The notes: generated from the letters alone by a model not told the origin. Positions 11,228-22,441 are shown, counted from the stretch's first letter. The stretch: 64,000 nucleotides of DNA from Amyloporia xantha (GCA_036971615.1 JAYKKR010000051.1:62001-126000), one strand, 5' to 3'. Numbers and translations are program-made.

Positions 11228-11271
11228 AAAAGAGTTATAATCTTCAATCTTATAACTCTTTTAAATACGCA

Positions 11272-11343
11272 GGGCCCTTAGCTTAATTGGTAGAGTACCT
11301 AGTTGTCGATTAGGTGGTCCCAGTTCGAATCTGGAAGGGCTCG
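11272..11343 (+). tRNA. trnD: tRNA-Asp (GTC), copy 2
   Basis: Same tRNA as 4909-4981, with one G missing in the anticodon-stem/variable region (TTAGGTGG rather than TTAGGGTGG), probably a sequencing slip. Confidence 0.88.
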
Positions 11344-11520
11344 TTATTAAAGACTAAAAGAGTATATTGCGTCAATCCTCGTCGATGCGGCACGCTGCGA
11401 GAGCTGATTTATGAGTGTGCTCTGCTGCATACGGCAACCGGCCCATCCTCTAGCGGGATGAGTGAGGAATGAGGATGCGCGCATATGTTAGACACTATCT
11501 TTCGTACTTTATTTAAACAA

Positions 11521-11742
11521 ATGTTAGCTGCAGCTAAATATTTAGGAGCTGGATTAGCCTGCTCAGGTTTAATCGGAGCTGGAGCAGGAATAGGTTTAAT
11601 CTTTTCTGCACTTATAGCATCAACTGCTAGAAACCCACAAATAAGAGGACAATTATTCAGTTACGCTATTTTAGGTTTTGCTTTAGCCGAAGCTACTGGA
11701 TTATTCTCATTAATGATTGCTTTCTTATTATTATATTCATAG
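11521..11742 (+). CDS. atp9: ATP synthase F0 subunit c (copy 2)
   Basis: Intact 73-residue Atp9 (85 if started at 11485). Preceded by trnD and a TAAAAGAGT box at 11355. Confidence 0.95.
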   Translation: MLAAAKYLGAGLACSGLIGAGAGIGLIFSALIASTARNPQIRGQLFSYAILGFALAEATGLFSLMIAFLLLYS

Positions 11743-11920
11743 TAATAAGTAATGACCCATCATCTCATCCTGCGCTCCTCTCTAGCCCAAGTGTCCCATC
11801 CTTCGGACCATCTAGATGAGGGATGCCGAGCGAGAATGCAGCAGGACACGTTTACTTTATCCCCCTTTAATAAAAGTATAAACACGCGAGGTACGGGGAG
11901 GGGCGTGCAAAGCACGATGA

Positions 11921-12692
11921 TTAGTGTAATTCAATTGCGTCTTTGATATAAGAACATGTTAATATTACAAATACATATGCTTGTATAAAAGATACTGCTA
12001 ATTCTAATCCCATTATAGCTAAGAATAGAGTAAAAGGAATTACAGTTAAAACAGCAACAATTAAACTACCGCTAAACATTTGATATAGGAAAGTTGCTAA
12101 TATTTTCAATAAAGTGTGTCCAGCCACCATGTTAGCGAAAAGTCTTATACCTAAAGAGAAAGCTCTTGCTAGGTATGAAACTAATTCGATTAAAACTAAT
12201 AGAGGCACTAAAGCTAAAGGTGTTCCAGATGGTACAAAATATGAGAAGAAGTGTAATTTATGTATAGATAAACCTAGAATTGTTACTGCTATTAGTATAG
12301 TGAATGATAAACCAATTGACACCATTATTGAGGTAGTAATTGTGAAAGAATATGGTATATTACCAGTTAAGTTCGCAATTAATATGAAAAAATAAAGAGT
12401 AAATAAATGGTAAGTAAAGTTCTTTACCTAATTGTTCTCTAACCATTGAGTTTATACTTGCAAATAAACTTTCTAGAGCTATAGACCATTTTGAAGGTAC
12501 TAATTTAGTGTCATTATTAGCCATATAATGTAATGATACTATTATAAATAATACTAATAATGAATATAAAGCTAGATTAGTTAAGCTTATATTTAAATAA
12601 CCTAAAATAGGTGCGTTTAAACCTAGTAAACTAGTAACTTCGAATTGTTCTAATGGAGAATTTATTATTACGGGATTTATATTTCCGAACAT
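11921..12692 (-). CDS. atp6: ATP synthase F0 subunit a (frameshifted copy 2)
   Basis: Matches the intact 257-residue copies, but an A run near 12386-12391 is two bases short, splitting the protein after about residue 101. Length is 772 against 774 nt. Confidence 0.9.
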
Positions 12693-12738
12693 TGTTCTTG
12701 TTGTTGTTTCGTCGTCGTGCTTAATTAGATTGAATGTA

Positions 12739-12819
12739 CGGAATAGAGGGGAGTCGAACCCCTAAGGGTATTACCCGAACAATTAGCAATCGTTTTAACT
12801 TACCTATGTAAACCATTCC
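12739..12819 (-). tRNA. trnS: tRNA-Ser (GCT), copy 2
   Basis: Class II tRNA with anticodon GCT. It has four G's at the T-stem/acceptor boundary where the left-arm copy has three. Confidence 0.9.
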
Positions 12820-12822
12820 TCG

Positions 12823-12893
12823 TGATCTTTATCAGAATTGAACTGATACTAGCTACTTGAAGGGTAGCTGTACAACCTTTATACTAAAAGACC
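12823..12893 (-). tRNA. trnE: tRNA-Glu (TTC), copy 2
   Basis: Same as 3358-3428. First gene of the minus-strand trnE-trnS-atp6 unit, headed by a TAAAAGAGT box near 12920-12928. Confidence 0.85.
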
Positions 12894-13063
12894 TTTTATA
12901 TTATTTTTATTTTTTTTAGGACTCTTTTACATTACTCTCCGGCTCATCCCTCTCATCCCTCATCCTGCGACCATGGTCGAGGGATGCAGGATGAGGGATG
13001 AGAGAGAGGGTTGAGAGAGGAGTTAGCTGATAAAGGTAAAAGAAGAATTAATTTTGTTGAGTA

Positions 13064-14636
13064 ATGATCTTTCTTAGTATCTTAATTTTAATAGTGGCAA
13101 TTGCCCTACCTTCATTCAATAAAAATATTTCATCCATATTATATCTTAGAATATCTTCTATAATTTTTATTTATGCCGGAGCATTAGCTTTTAATGCTTT
13201 TTATATTCAGTCAATTGGATCAGGTATTGGTATTTATAGTGGTTTATTCCATGTAAGCATAGTATCTCAACTTTTAGATGCTTTCCTATTTATAATAGGA
13301 TCTTTAATTTTAATCTCTTGGCCTACTATAAATCGTAGCGACGCATCGTCGATGGGAGTGGCGTCAAAATATTCCTTAATTTGCTTGTTCAGTACACTAG
13401 GTGCGTCTTTATTAGTATCAAGTGCTGATCTTATCTCTATGTATTTAAGTATTGAATTACAATCATTTGCCGTATATATTTTATCTACTTTATATCGAGA
13501 AAAAGAAGCAGCTACTTCAGCTGGATTAAAATACTTTTTATTAGGTGGTTTATCTTCTTGTTTAATATTATTGGGAGCAGGATTAATTTATAGCTTTACA
13601 GGTCTAACAAACTTTGAATCAATATATAGTATAGTCTCAGTATCCGGCTTTGCAGCATCAATCAGTCAAGGTTTAAGTTTAGGTTTAATATTAGTAGTAG
13701 TAGGTTTCTTATTTAAAATAGCTGCCGCACCTTTACATAATTGGGCCCCAGATGTTTACGATGATGCTCCCACTATAGTAACAATATGGCTAACTACTAT
13801 GCCAAAAATATCAATTTTAATCTTTTTATTAGAATTGCATACACAAATAGGCGGCGTTACAGGTGACGTATTAAAAAACTTAATACTAATAAGTTCCTTA
13901 CTATCCTTAATTTTAGGTACAGTAGTAGGTTTAGCTCAATCTAGAATTAAACGATTATTAGCCTATAGTACTATATCTCACATAGGATTTATGTTATTAA
14001 CATTAGCTATAAATACAGAACAATCTATAGATTCATTAATATTTTATATTATACAATATTCAATAACTAATTTAAATACTTTCTTAATTATATTAGCTTT
14101 TGGTTACGTCGTACAACGATCCGGCGAAGCATCATCGCCGGCGTACGAACCACGAATGCAGACCGTGCAAAGCACGGATAAAGATATTAAATTTATATCT
14201 GAATTAAAAGGTCAATTTTTTTCTAATCCTTTACTTAGTTTAAGTTTAAGTATTTGCTTATTCTCTATGGCAGGGATCCCTCCTTTAATTGGTTTCTTCT
14301 CTAAACAATTTGTATTATATTCTGCTATACAAAGTGGATACTATTTCATGGCTATTGTAGCTATTGTAGTAAGTGTAATTAGTGCTTCTTATTACTTAAA
14401 AATAATTAGAGTTCTTCATTCTCCTATGCCATCCGCATCCCTTTCATCGTCGATAGGGATGGGGGCATGCATGGATGCCAGAAGAAACTGACGTACAAGC
14501 GTCTGAATCTGAACTAAGTAATTTCCATAGTTTTTTAATTAGTACTTTAACTTTATCTATATTATTATTTGTTCTTAAACCTTCTATATTATTAAATAGT
14601 ACACAATTACTTTCTTTATCTGTATATAACTTTTAA
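13064..14636 (+). CDS. nad2: NADH dehydrogenase subunit 2 (frameshifted copy 2)
   Basis: Same gene as 57845-59419, but two G's are missing inside a GC palindrome near 14455-14464, so it stops at 14491 and the last ~50 residues are out of frame. Copies 1 and 3 differ at the same G runs, which suggests unreliable base calling there. Confidence 0.9.
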
Positions 14637-15047
14637 ATGAATACTTTATTAATGTTATTTATTTTTGTACCTATTTTATCTGTAATATTACTGGCATTAA
14701 ATTTATTAGTAGCTCCACATAGACCCGATGAAGCTAAAGTATCTGCATATGAATGTGGATTTAACGCTATACAAGGTCAAACTAGATCTACTTTTCAAAT
14801 ACATTTTTATATTGTTGCTATGTTATTCTTAGTTTTTGATCTGGAAATACTGTTATTATTCCCAATTGCTGTTACTTTATATCAAGTAAGTACTTTTGGT
14901 TTTTCTGTCGCATTAATTTTCTTCATTGTATTAACTATAGGATTTGTCCTAGAAATAGGTTCAGGTGCTATATCTATAAGTGAAGCTAAAGAATATAACA
15001 TGCCATCCGAAGGATGGTCACGTAATAACCCCTTACGTCTTTTCTAA
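14637..15047 (+). CDS. nad3: NADH dehydrogenase subunit 3 (copy 2)
   Basis: Intact, 136 residues. Starts on the base after the nad2 stop codon. Confidence 0.95.
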   Translation: MNTLLMLFIFVPILSVILLALNLLVAPHRPDEAKVSAYECGFNAIQGQTRSTFQIHFYIVAMLFLVFDLEILLLFPIAVTLYQVSTFGFSVALIFFIVLTIGFVLEIGSGAISISEAKEYNMPSEGWSRNNPLRLF

Positions 15048-15258
15048 CTTGTCATCTTCTTTATCTCCCATCTGCATCCTCTAGCCTCAACCCATCCTTC
15101 GGACCATCTAGATGAGGGTCGCAGGTTGCCGGTTGCCCGGCAACCGGCATCCTGCATCCATGGTGCATCCATGGATGAGAGGGATGAGGGTTGAGGTTAG
15201 AGGATGGGCCGAAGGATGGTATCTAAGAGATGGAGGGTTCAAAGAGAGGTGGGGATAT

Positions 15259-15857
15259 TTATTTTCTAGAAATGAAAATTGGTGAAACCATAGCAAGTAA
15301 TAATACTACACTAGTAATAATAAGCCAAGAAGCTCCATAAGTATAAAGACCTTGACCAATGGCTTCAATTTGTAAGAAGTTAGTGAATGTAGTATCAGCT
15401 ATAACAGGGCTAAAAGCAGTATTTACATTTACTGTATAAATTTCAGAATTTAATATTAATCCATTTAGATTAGTTAATACTTCTAACAAAGCAGATATTG
15501 CTGAGACATTATTAAAACTGAAAGGAATAATAGTAAAAATTTCATATATAAATAAAGATCCTATAGCTAAAGCTAAAGGAAGGTTTTTTGTATACTGAGA
15601 ACCTGTTTCTAATATATCAGTTAATTTAATATTAATCATCATAATAACAAAAAGAAATAATACAGCAATTGCACCAACGTATACAATAATATAAGAAATA
15701 CCAATAAATCCTATTCCTAATAGTATTAGGTATCCTGCAGCATTAACAAAAACTGAGATTAAAAAATTACAGCTATAACAGGATTTTTAGAAGTAATAAC
15801 TAATACACCTGAAAAAAGAGTAGCGAAAGCTAAAATATCAATAAGTAAATTTTTCAT
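15259..15857 (-). CDS. nad6: NADH dehydrogenase subunit 6 (frameshifted copy 2)
   Basis: One base is missing from an A run near 15762-15767 compared with 60042-60641, breaking the frame after about residue 30. The rest is intact. Confidence 0.9.
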
Positions 15858-16416
15858 ACGTAAAATAATTTTATATTAGCCTGCGTCGTGCCGGTTGATG
15901 CATCCCATCCTTCGGCATCCGAAGGATGGGATGAGAGGGGGCACGGCTCGATTAAAATATTATATCGCGAACGATAAAACATATAAACAGACAAAAGGCT
16001 GAAAACAAGACTGCTCCATCTGCATCCCTCGCCTTGCGCTCATCTGCACACCATCCTCTCACGTGCCCCCTGCAACATCGACGATGAGGCAGGGATGGCA
16101 GGATGAGAGGATGAAAGGATGGGGCAAGACAGGATGTAGCGTGCAGAGCACGGAGAGCACGCTCAAGTAGGTTTAACCAAGAATAAGTTACCTTTCTCAT
16201 ATCTCGACCACCAGTCTGCTCGTGAGAGTGAGGGATGTAAGATGGGATGGTAAGGCCGAAGAAAATATATAAAATCGCCGCTGCATCTCCCAACCACCAT
16301 CCTGCATCCTGCATCCTCTAGCAGGATGAGGGATGACTGGATGAGTGAAGGGGTGGCGATTAAACCAAGAGGATATACCTCTGTCTTTTATAGACGTATG
16401 GGGTTACCGTCGTGTT

Positions 16417-17391
16417 TTAGAAAAATCTATGTCCAATTGTAATAGTAAGACTAAATGTACCTCTTTTGTTTTTTGTAGTAAATCTAGATGTAGTTACAAG
16501 GTCTGCACTACTTCTAGTTAAACTTCCGTTTTGAGTTGTTTTTACTGTACGTCGAGGTATTATTTTTTGTTTTAATAAACGACCGGCTAGTCTTATTTTT
16601 AGACCAGTTAAGAAAGTAGGTACACTAGATTTAGATTCTGGAATCATTATTGTAGGGTTTTTTATAGTCGCCTTATTAAAAATATTATCCAATATATATA
16701 TATAAGGTTTAAAATTAATATCAGAAATTCTACCTAGAAGATTAGCTAAAATATTACTATCGTAAAAAGGATAATGTAATCTTACTAAATTAAGTTCTAC
16801 AGGTTTTTTAAAATAGTTACTTAAATTAGCACATAATAATTCTAAATGTTTACTCTTAAGAGTCGTCGTCGTAAGAAAAAAGAAAAATAAATGTATAACT
16901 ACTTTTTGAGGTGTAATATAATATACAGGTTTACTAATTAAACTTGACATTGTCATAAATGAATTTTCTAAAATAGAAGAAATATTAGCGGCGGTTGATG
17001 TTGAGATGAGAGATGCGCTATTAAAGTTATAATTAATAATTTGAGATCGAGCTACGTCAACATTAAATTTAGCGTGCGAAGCACGTAAGTACGTTTCTTT
17101 ATTTTGTACGCTATCGGCGTAGCCGCGTGGTCGTAACATATCTACGTACGTCTGGCTCTTATTATCATCTGTCAACGCCATCCCGCGCGCGAGAATTGAT
17201 GCGTCTTGAGATTTTTCTTTTTTCGTTTGTAAGATTGTTTTTTTTTTATCAAGGCTTGAGATTAGCAGACTATATTTTGTTAATTCACTTATACGTAATA
17301 TAAAACTTTTTTTATCTTTGTCGTGTTCTTCTATACCATCTCGTGATGCGTGCAACATCGACGATGAGGCACGGATATTTTGTACGTGCAT
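16417..17391 (-). CDS. rps3: Ribosomal protein S3
   Basis: 324-residue small-subunit ribosomal protein, free-standing rather than inside an rnl intron. The C-terminal region carries the features of mitochondrial Rps3: LKIRLAGRLLK, then IIPRRTVKTTQNGSLTRS, and the ending TIGHRFF. The N-terminal half is poorly conserved and takes in GC palindromes in frame, including GTGCGAAGCAC encoding RASHA and another near 17180. Start codon at 17391 follows an AT-rich leader (17392-17556) shared with ORF-F and ORF-J. Best copy in the window. Confidence 0.9.
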   Translation of the reverse strand: MHVQNIRASSSMLHASRDGIEEHDKDKKSFILRISELTKYSLLISSLDKKKTILQTKKEKSQDASILARGMALTDDNKSQTYVDMLRPRGYADSVQNKETYLRASHAKFNVDVARSQIINYNFNSASLISTSTAANISSILENSFMTMSSLISKPVYYITPQKVVIHLFFFFLTTTTLKSKHLELLCANLSNYFKKPVELNLVRLHYPFYDSNILANLLGRISDINFKPYIYILDNIFNKATIKNPTIMIPESKSSVPTFLTGLKIRLAGRLLKQKIIPRRTVKTTQNGSLTRSSADLVTTSRFTTKNKRGTFSLTITIGHRFF

Positions 17392-17556
17392 GATTTGATT
17401 TTTTTTAATAAAATTTATTTATTTATTTATATAAATTTTATGATATATATATTTTACTTTGCATAACATCCGAACTTAACAATACACGTGAATAATATAC
17501 ATACGTTTTATTTTACATGTTAAATAGATATTTTATTGTTAAGTTATAACAGCTAG
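17392..17556 (-). promoter_or_regulatory. rps3 5' leader (shared module)
   Basis: About 165 bp directly upstream of the rps3 start. It contains a 12-bp inverted repeat (AACTTAACAATA/TATTGTTAAGTT) about 70 bp apart. Near-identical sequence precedes ORF-J (50844-50999) and ORF-F (23124-23285), each time touching the start codon. Further upstream, GATAAAAGAATCA (17661-17672) is a promoter candidate also found before ORF-J. Confidence 0.75.
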
Positions 17557-17697
17557 GCGCGTCCCCCTCTATCTTTCTCTCAACATCGATCCTAGCCGAT
17601 TGGCTAGATCAATGTTGAGGCTCCGAAGCTGGGGGGGGGTTTATGATGAGTTTTAATAGCTGATTCTTTTATCTCGTCTCAACAATCACGTGCCCAT
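17557..17697. other. Spacer between rps3 and trnR
   Basis: Holds a hairpin whose arms read CAACATCGATCCTAGCC and GGCTAGATCAATGTTG (about 17581-17617, near-complementary), a G9 run at 17631-17639, and the minus-strand TAAAAGA box at 17661-17672. Confidence 0.6.
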
Positions 17698-17698
17698 G

Positions 17699-17772
17699 CC
17701 TAGATTATAGTTAAAGGGGATAACACTAGAACTACGAAACTAGAGTTGCAGGTTCAAATCCTTCTAATCTTA
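17699..17772 (+). tRNA. trnR: tRNA-Arg (ACG)
   Basis: Acceptor TAGATTA/TAATCTT (outer pair weak), D-arm GTT/AAC, T-loop TTCAAAT. The anticodon arm CTAG..CTAG encloses CTACGAA, giving ACG, but holds one extra A, so the loop is 8 nt or one base is a sequencing insertion. The same form is seen in the copy at 62,480-62,560. Confidence 0.7.
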
Positions 17773-17874
17773 GACACACCTTTATATACATTAACACACT
17801 CAGCGCCGGCTTCGCCGGTTGACACATTTCATTCATTACCGGTTCCCAAAGGACGTGTTTATTACATAAAAAAC

Positions 17875-20673
17875 ATGAAACAATTAATTATTATACTCTA
17901 CTTCGCACTTCGGGCGATTATTATCGCCCCGCGTAGCGGTCTAATAGGGTTAGTTTTAAATCGAAAAACTTAATCCTATTTTTCATGGTCTGCGCGATTC
18001 TTGTAGCATTCACTGCTGTGGATACTAACATACTGTGCAAAAGCTCGACCTCATCCTGGTTGATGATTACTCCAATTATAAAAATAAACAAATCAGGATT
18101 CAATGAATTTATTGGTGATATTGACACTCCAGAGATACTTAGTTTCACACCCGATTCGGGATTATCTTTAATAATCAAAGCTTTTTTCAATCGTATTATT
18201 AGCACTGCAGGCGACAGAAAATTCTTTATATTACTAAGACTACACTATGATGATGATTCAATAAGAACACTACATAAAGGACTCATAGTTAAACATGCTT
18301 CTTTAAATGAGTACATTACTCTATGTAAAAACTTAATCTCGATTAAATCCAATGATTATACAGCAAGAGCGATAACGAAAGTAACCTTTAATTATTTCAT
18401 GATTGATCTTGATCGTGAACAATATTATATTGATAAGTGGACAGAACTAGACATGCAGAATACGAAACCAATATCATTAACACCGTTTGGTAAATATAAA
18501 CTTCCGTCAAATAATAACTATTCTAGTTGGGGTGTTATAATGTCAGAAACTGATAAAGTTTCAGTGATCGCAAGTGATAATTATATTTATGTTATTACTC
18601 ATCTTTCCGAAACGGAAACGGAAATTAAAGTTTTTAAAAATAAAAAACTGATTATTACATTTACAGACGTGCTTTTATCACGGACCGATGTTGATGCCTT
18701 TTTTAAACGAGTCATTAACTCTATGACATATTACATTCGCAATGGGGCTATACTTCTATCAATTAAAGAACTAGAAACTAAATTCCTTAAAACTCTAAAA
18801 TGTAAAAACGTTCCTTCTGCTAATAAGATTATTACTTTCGATATTGAAACTCTTCTTATTGACGGTCAACATAAACCTTATCTTTATTCAATGTATGACG
18901 GCAAACGTACTTATTCTTGGTTCACTGATTCGCCTCAATCCTTATTCGATCAACTATTAAGACGTAAATATAAAAACTTTGTCTGCTATGCCCATAATCT
19001 ATCTGGATTCGATATCGTATTCATTTTCAGATATCTAGCGGTCCTGCATAGTCAGGGTTATAAAATTACAATCCTTAAAAGATGATACCATGCTTCGCAT
19101 GGAATATAAATATCGCTTCCCGAAAAGACAATATATCAATTGACATTCGTGATTCTTTTAATCTTACCATTTTCTCTATCTAAACTAGCATTGCAATTTA
19201 ATGTAGAAACATCTAAAGACATTGAACCAGTATTAACCGGAAAAGGAGCCTGCGAACATCCAGAGTACGCCATGTCTGACTTTAAACATTATTCTAAAGA
19301 CATTGAATTAGTGGAAGATTTTAATCTGTGGAAACAGAAAGTTCAGCAATATTGTGAACATGACTCGATAAGCCTACACCAGGTTTTAGTTAAATTCCGA
19401 AGCTTAGTTAAAGATAAGTGGGGTTTAGACATAACTAAATATCCCACTACACCGTCATTAGCTTTTGCTATTTATCGTAGTTCTTACTTAAAGGATCATA
19501 CTATACCTATTACTCAAGGAGAAGTGTATGACTTTATTAAAGAAAGTTTCACCGGTGGTGCCACAGAAATGTATAAACCCGTCTCATCGTCGAGAAACAT
19601 TTATTGTTATGATGTTAACTCATTATATCCATTTGTAATGGCAAACAATAAATTCCCAGTAGGTCAAATTCTGCAGTTTGAAGGTGATCCTACTATTCTA
19701 TCGCAGGATGATTATTATTGGATTGGGGATGTAGAAGTGCAAACTAAGAAAAACTTATATTCACCTTATCTTCAAATCCACCATAATATCACGGGCGCTG
19801 CTGGTGGAATGCGTACTATAAGTCCAAATGGGGCATTCAGAATGAAAATTAACTCACCTGAATATTATAATTCTTTAAAGGATTACAATATAGTAACTTC
19901 GCGTGGATATATTTTCAGAAAAGAAGACATATTTTCGAGTTTTATAAACGATCTTTATAAAATAAGATGTTCATATCCTAAATCTGATCCGATGAACATG
20001 ATCACTCGTGCAAAGCACGTTATGAATTCGTGCTATGGCCGATTCGCCATGGCACCTATTCGTTCAGTCCAAGCCTTTGTTAATAAAGAGGAATTCTTAA
20101 GATTAAGTGAAAAATTCGAAATTTTAGAATATATCGATTTAATTGATACGTCTCCCGCGCGAGAAGGTACGGATACTTCATTATTCGTTAATTATCTTGA
20201 TCCTTCTTTATTACATAAAGAATCTAAGACATCAATTGGAATTGCATCCGCAGTCACCTCATATGCCAGAGTTCACATGTCTCAATTTAAATATCCAAGC
20301 AGTCAATATAAATTATATTACACAGACACAGATAGTATCTATATTGATAAGCCATTAGACGACTCCTTAGTTTCTGATGTCGAATTGGGTAAATTTAAAC
20401 TTGAACATGTCTTTAAAGAAGCAGTATTCCTAGGGCCTAAAATATATGCAGGTATTACCACAGATGATAAATACATCTGTAAAGTAAAAGGATTTAAGGA
20501 TCCTAAACTCGTGCTTCGCACGTTGGTGATATGAAAACCCTTTTAGCGAAGGATACCCATCCGAAGGATGATTAAGTCATCTAAAATGGTTTAAGAATTT
20601 ATACTGTGCACTAAAAAGGAAGATGCGTGAGGATTACCATCTTGACACCTTGACTCCAGAAAAACTGTTTTAG
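17875..20673 (+). CDS. dpo: Family B DNA polymerase, plasmid type (frameshifted)
   Basis: Protein-primed DNA polymerase of the kind carried by linear mitochondrial plasmids, here integrated. Visible motifs are ExoI FDIET (near 18840), ExoII YAHNLSGFD (near 18990), ExoIII YCEHDS (near 19352), TGGATEMY (near 19551), motif A YDVNSLYP (near 19607), motif B KHVMNSCYG (near 20014) and motif C YYTDTDSIY (near 20318). The frame is broken near 17966, 19076-19140 and 20520. The end, KWFKNLYCALKRK to TPEKLF, lies in another frame at 20584-20673. Several breaks are in A/T runs that differ in the second copy. GC palindromes occur in frame. About 930 codons in all; activity cannot be judged. Confidence 0.85.
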
Positions 20674-20935
20674 TGTTTGATGGGGGGGGGGGTATGGGCT
20701 ATATACCACTTTTCGACTCTTATATCAGGTGTCCTGTCTCTGGTGTGTCGAGCTCGTCTATTGGTCCTACTCCCTTATAACTATTCATGTGCCCCGGTCC
20801 ACACCCGAGTGAATAGATGATGTGCCATCCAAAGAATGTGTCTATTTTATTATTATTTTATAGCGTCATTAGGAAAATAAGACTAATAAATTTAAATAGA
20901 TGATTACGAATAAGACTAAGATTATAATAAAAAAA
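20674..20935. other. Spacer after dpo
   Basis: No gene seen. Begins with a run of about 11 G's (near 20681-20691). The rest is unique sequence without GC-cluster cores except CCATCCAAAGAATG near 20825. Possibly residual plasmid sequence. Confidence 0.5.
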
Positions 20936-21187
20936 TTAATGAACAAATTGACATAGAGTATTTTTTGTCTCACCCGAATAAAAATAGCTAATTTTGGAAA
21001 TCTCTTCCAATCCGTAATATCTTATAATTTTATCTGCAAATAATGTAGCAATAATAGTCATTAAACAATGAAGTATTAGAATAGAACCACTTAAGTGAAC
21101 TATAGCTCCTATTTGTTCAAGATTTAAGTCCTTTATGCTATTAGTTATAATATCTAAGGTATTATTACCATCTATAAAATTTTTCAT
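20936..21187 (-). CDS. ORF-D small membrane protein
   Basis: 83 residues. NLEQIGAIVHLSGS leads into a helix, then ADKIIRYYGLEEISKISYF, which resembles the helix-plus-KYPKL region of ORF-E, ORF-F and ORF-J but without the Arg-rich and final helical part. It may be a truncated paralogue. The leader carries GATTAAAAATAGAATA (near 21222-21237, minus), as in the cob leader, and TAGTTACAGTGG (near 21407-21418, minus). Function unknown. Confidence 0.6.
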   Translation of the reverse strand: MKNFIDGNNTLDIITNSIKDLNLEQIGAIVHLSGSILILHCLMTIIATLFADKIIRYYGLEEISKISYFYSGETKNTLCQFVH

Positions 21188-21610
21188 TGTTTTGTTTGTT
21201 GATTGTTGTTTTGTTAACGCCCTATTCTATTTTTAATCATAAAGGTGGACCCGTGCCTCATCGCTCCCATCCTGCCATCCCTGCCTCATCGTCGATGTTG
21301 CAGGGGTGAGGGATGAGTGCCCGATGGTCCACGGGTCCAAAGCAAAAGAATTATTATATTAAATTATGTAAGACTCTTTTTAATTAATAAGACGGTTGAA
21401 GCCGACTATACCACTGTAACTAAAAAGTCGTCTATATACTTCTTTTAAATAAGTGCAATGCGACCCCAAAATTTAAAAAATCTGGTTGTGTCCTCCGAAG
21501 CCTCCTTCTCATCCATCTCAACCGGCGCTCTCAACCTTCGCCATCCCTGCAGAGCAGGGGTGAGGTGCCGGAGAGGGATGCAAGGAGGGGGCGTATGGGG
21601 TGGAACCATT
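21188..21610. other. ORF-D leader and GC clusters
   Basis: Contains two GC-rich clusters (21248-21335 and 21487-21600) with CATCGTCGATG and CTGCAGAGCAG palindromes. Between them lies minus-strand leader sequence with TTAAAAGAAGTATA near 21434-21447 and TAGTTACAGTG, a pairing also seen upstream of cob and ORF-A. Confidence 0.6.
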
Positions 21611-22207
21611 TTAATTAAAAAATAGTTCAATTAATTTAGGTAATATTATATGTGCATACACAAAAATTTGCGGTAGAATACCTATAAAGATCCAAACAAA
21701 ACAAAGTTTTAAATAATAATTTTGTAATTTTCTTCGTATTTGTATATACTTAGCTAACTTAGGGTATTTATTTTCTAAATCGAATCGTTTAATTAAGTAT
21801 TCACCATATAACACTAAAATTATACTTACGACATAGCTTAGCACTAAACTATTTAATAATAAACCACTAAAAGCTAATAATTCCTCTTGTCTTAAGGAAT
21901 CTAAGAAAGTTTGTAAGTCAAAATCAAATGAAATGATACTACTTTTGTTTATAATATTTTTTATCTCTTCTGCATAATTAATTATATGATTATAAGATAT
22001 AGGCTGTGTCCATAGACAAGACATTGCCATACTATAAATACCAATGCCTGATCCAATTGACTGAATATAAAAAGCATTAAAAGCTAATGCTCCGGCATAA
22101 ATAAAAATTATAGAAAATATTCTAAGATATAATATGGATGAAATATTTTTATTGAATGAAGGTAGGGCAATTGCCACTATTAAAATTAAGATACTAAGAA
22201 AGATCAT
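21611..22207 (-). CDS. ORF-E, nad2-ORF chimera
   Basis: 198 residues. The first 59 match the nad2 N-terminus with one change (LRIF for LRIS); the upstream 5' leader is nad2's too. From MAMSCLWTQ on it is an unrelated membrane protein: FDFDLQTFLDSLRQEELLAF, two helices, and GEYLIKRFDLENKYPKLAKY then RRKLQNYYLKL. This part is a close paralogue of ORF-F and more distantly of ORF-J. The nad2 part could supply a leader and membrane-insertion segment. Function unknown. Confidence 0.8.
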   Translation of the reverse strand: MIFLSILILIVAIALPSFNKNISSILYLRIFSIIFIYAGALAFNAFYIQSIGSGIGIYSMAMSCLWTQPISYNHIINYAEEIKNIINKSSIISFDFDLQTFLDSLRQEELLAFSGLLLNSLVLSYVVSIILVLYGEYLIKRFDLENKYPKLAKYIQIRRKLQNYYLKLCFVWIFIGILPQIFVYAHIILPKLIELFFN

Positions 22208-22239
22208 TACTCAACAAAATTAATTCTTCTTTTACCTTT
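22031..22239 (-). repeat. Duplicated nad2 5' end
   Basis: About 209 bp copying the nad2 leader (about 31 bp) and its first 178 coding bases, with about two substitutions relative to nad2. It forms the start of ORF-E. Confidence 0.9.
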
Positions 22240-22441
22240 CGTGCCTCTCATCCCTCTCCATCCTGCATCCTGCGACCCTCATCTAGATGGTCCGAAGGAT
22301 GGGTTGAGGGACACGTTGCTAGAGAGGATGCAGGATGGGTAGGTCTTAAGGGGTAGTAACATTTATTAAACTATATTATTATTATGCCCACCCGACCCAG
22401 CTTGTAGCCATGGTCTCAACCATGGTTAAGTAAAATAATAA
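22208..22441. other. Spacer between ORF-F and ORF-E
   Basis: nad2-derived leader to 22239, then a GC cluster (22240-22345) and a second palindrome CAACCATGGTTG region near 22410-22425. No gene. Confidence 0.6.

Larger units (their letters stand above)
7569..19213. repeat. Direct terminal repeat, left copy
   Basis: This segment recurs at 52341-64000 with an offset growing from 44,772 to about 44,787 through small indels, mostly homopolymer length changes. It runs from the leader of ORF-A into the middle of dpo. The simplest reading is that a circular-mapping genome of about 44.8 kb was assembled past its start. A head-to-tail concatemer in the cell would look the same. Confidence 0.93.

Noticed and set aside
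1..16250. Chloroplast-style inverted repeat as a native genome feature
   Set aside because: The right-hand direct repeat contains only one orientation, and the left arm has sequence-quality problems near its join, so I treat it as chimeric unless reads show otherwise.
17921..18205. Minus-strand frame opposite the dpo start
   Set aside because: Antisense shadow; the plus frame continues into polymerase motifs.
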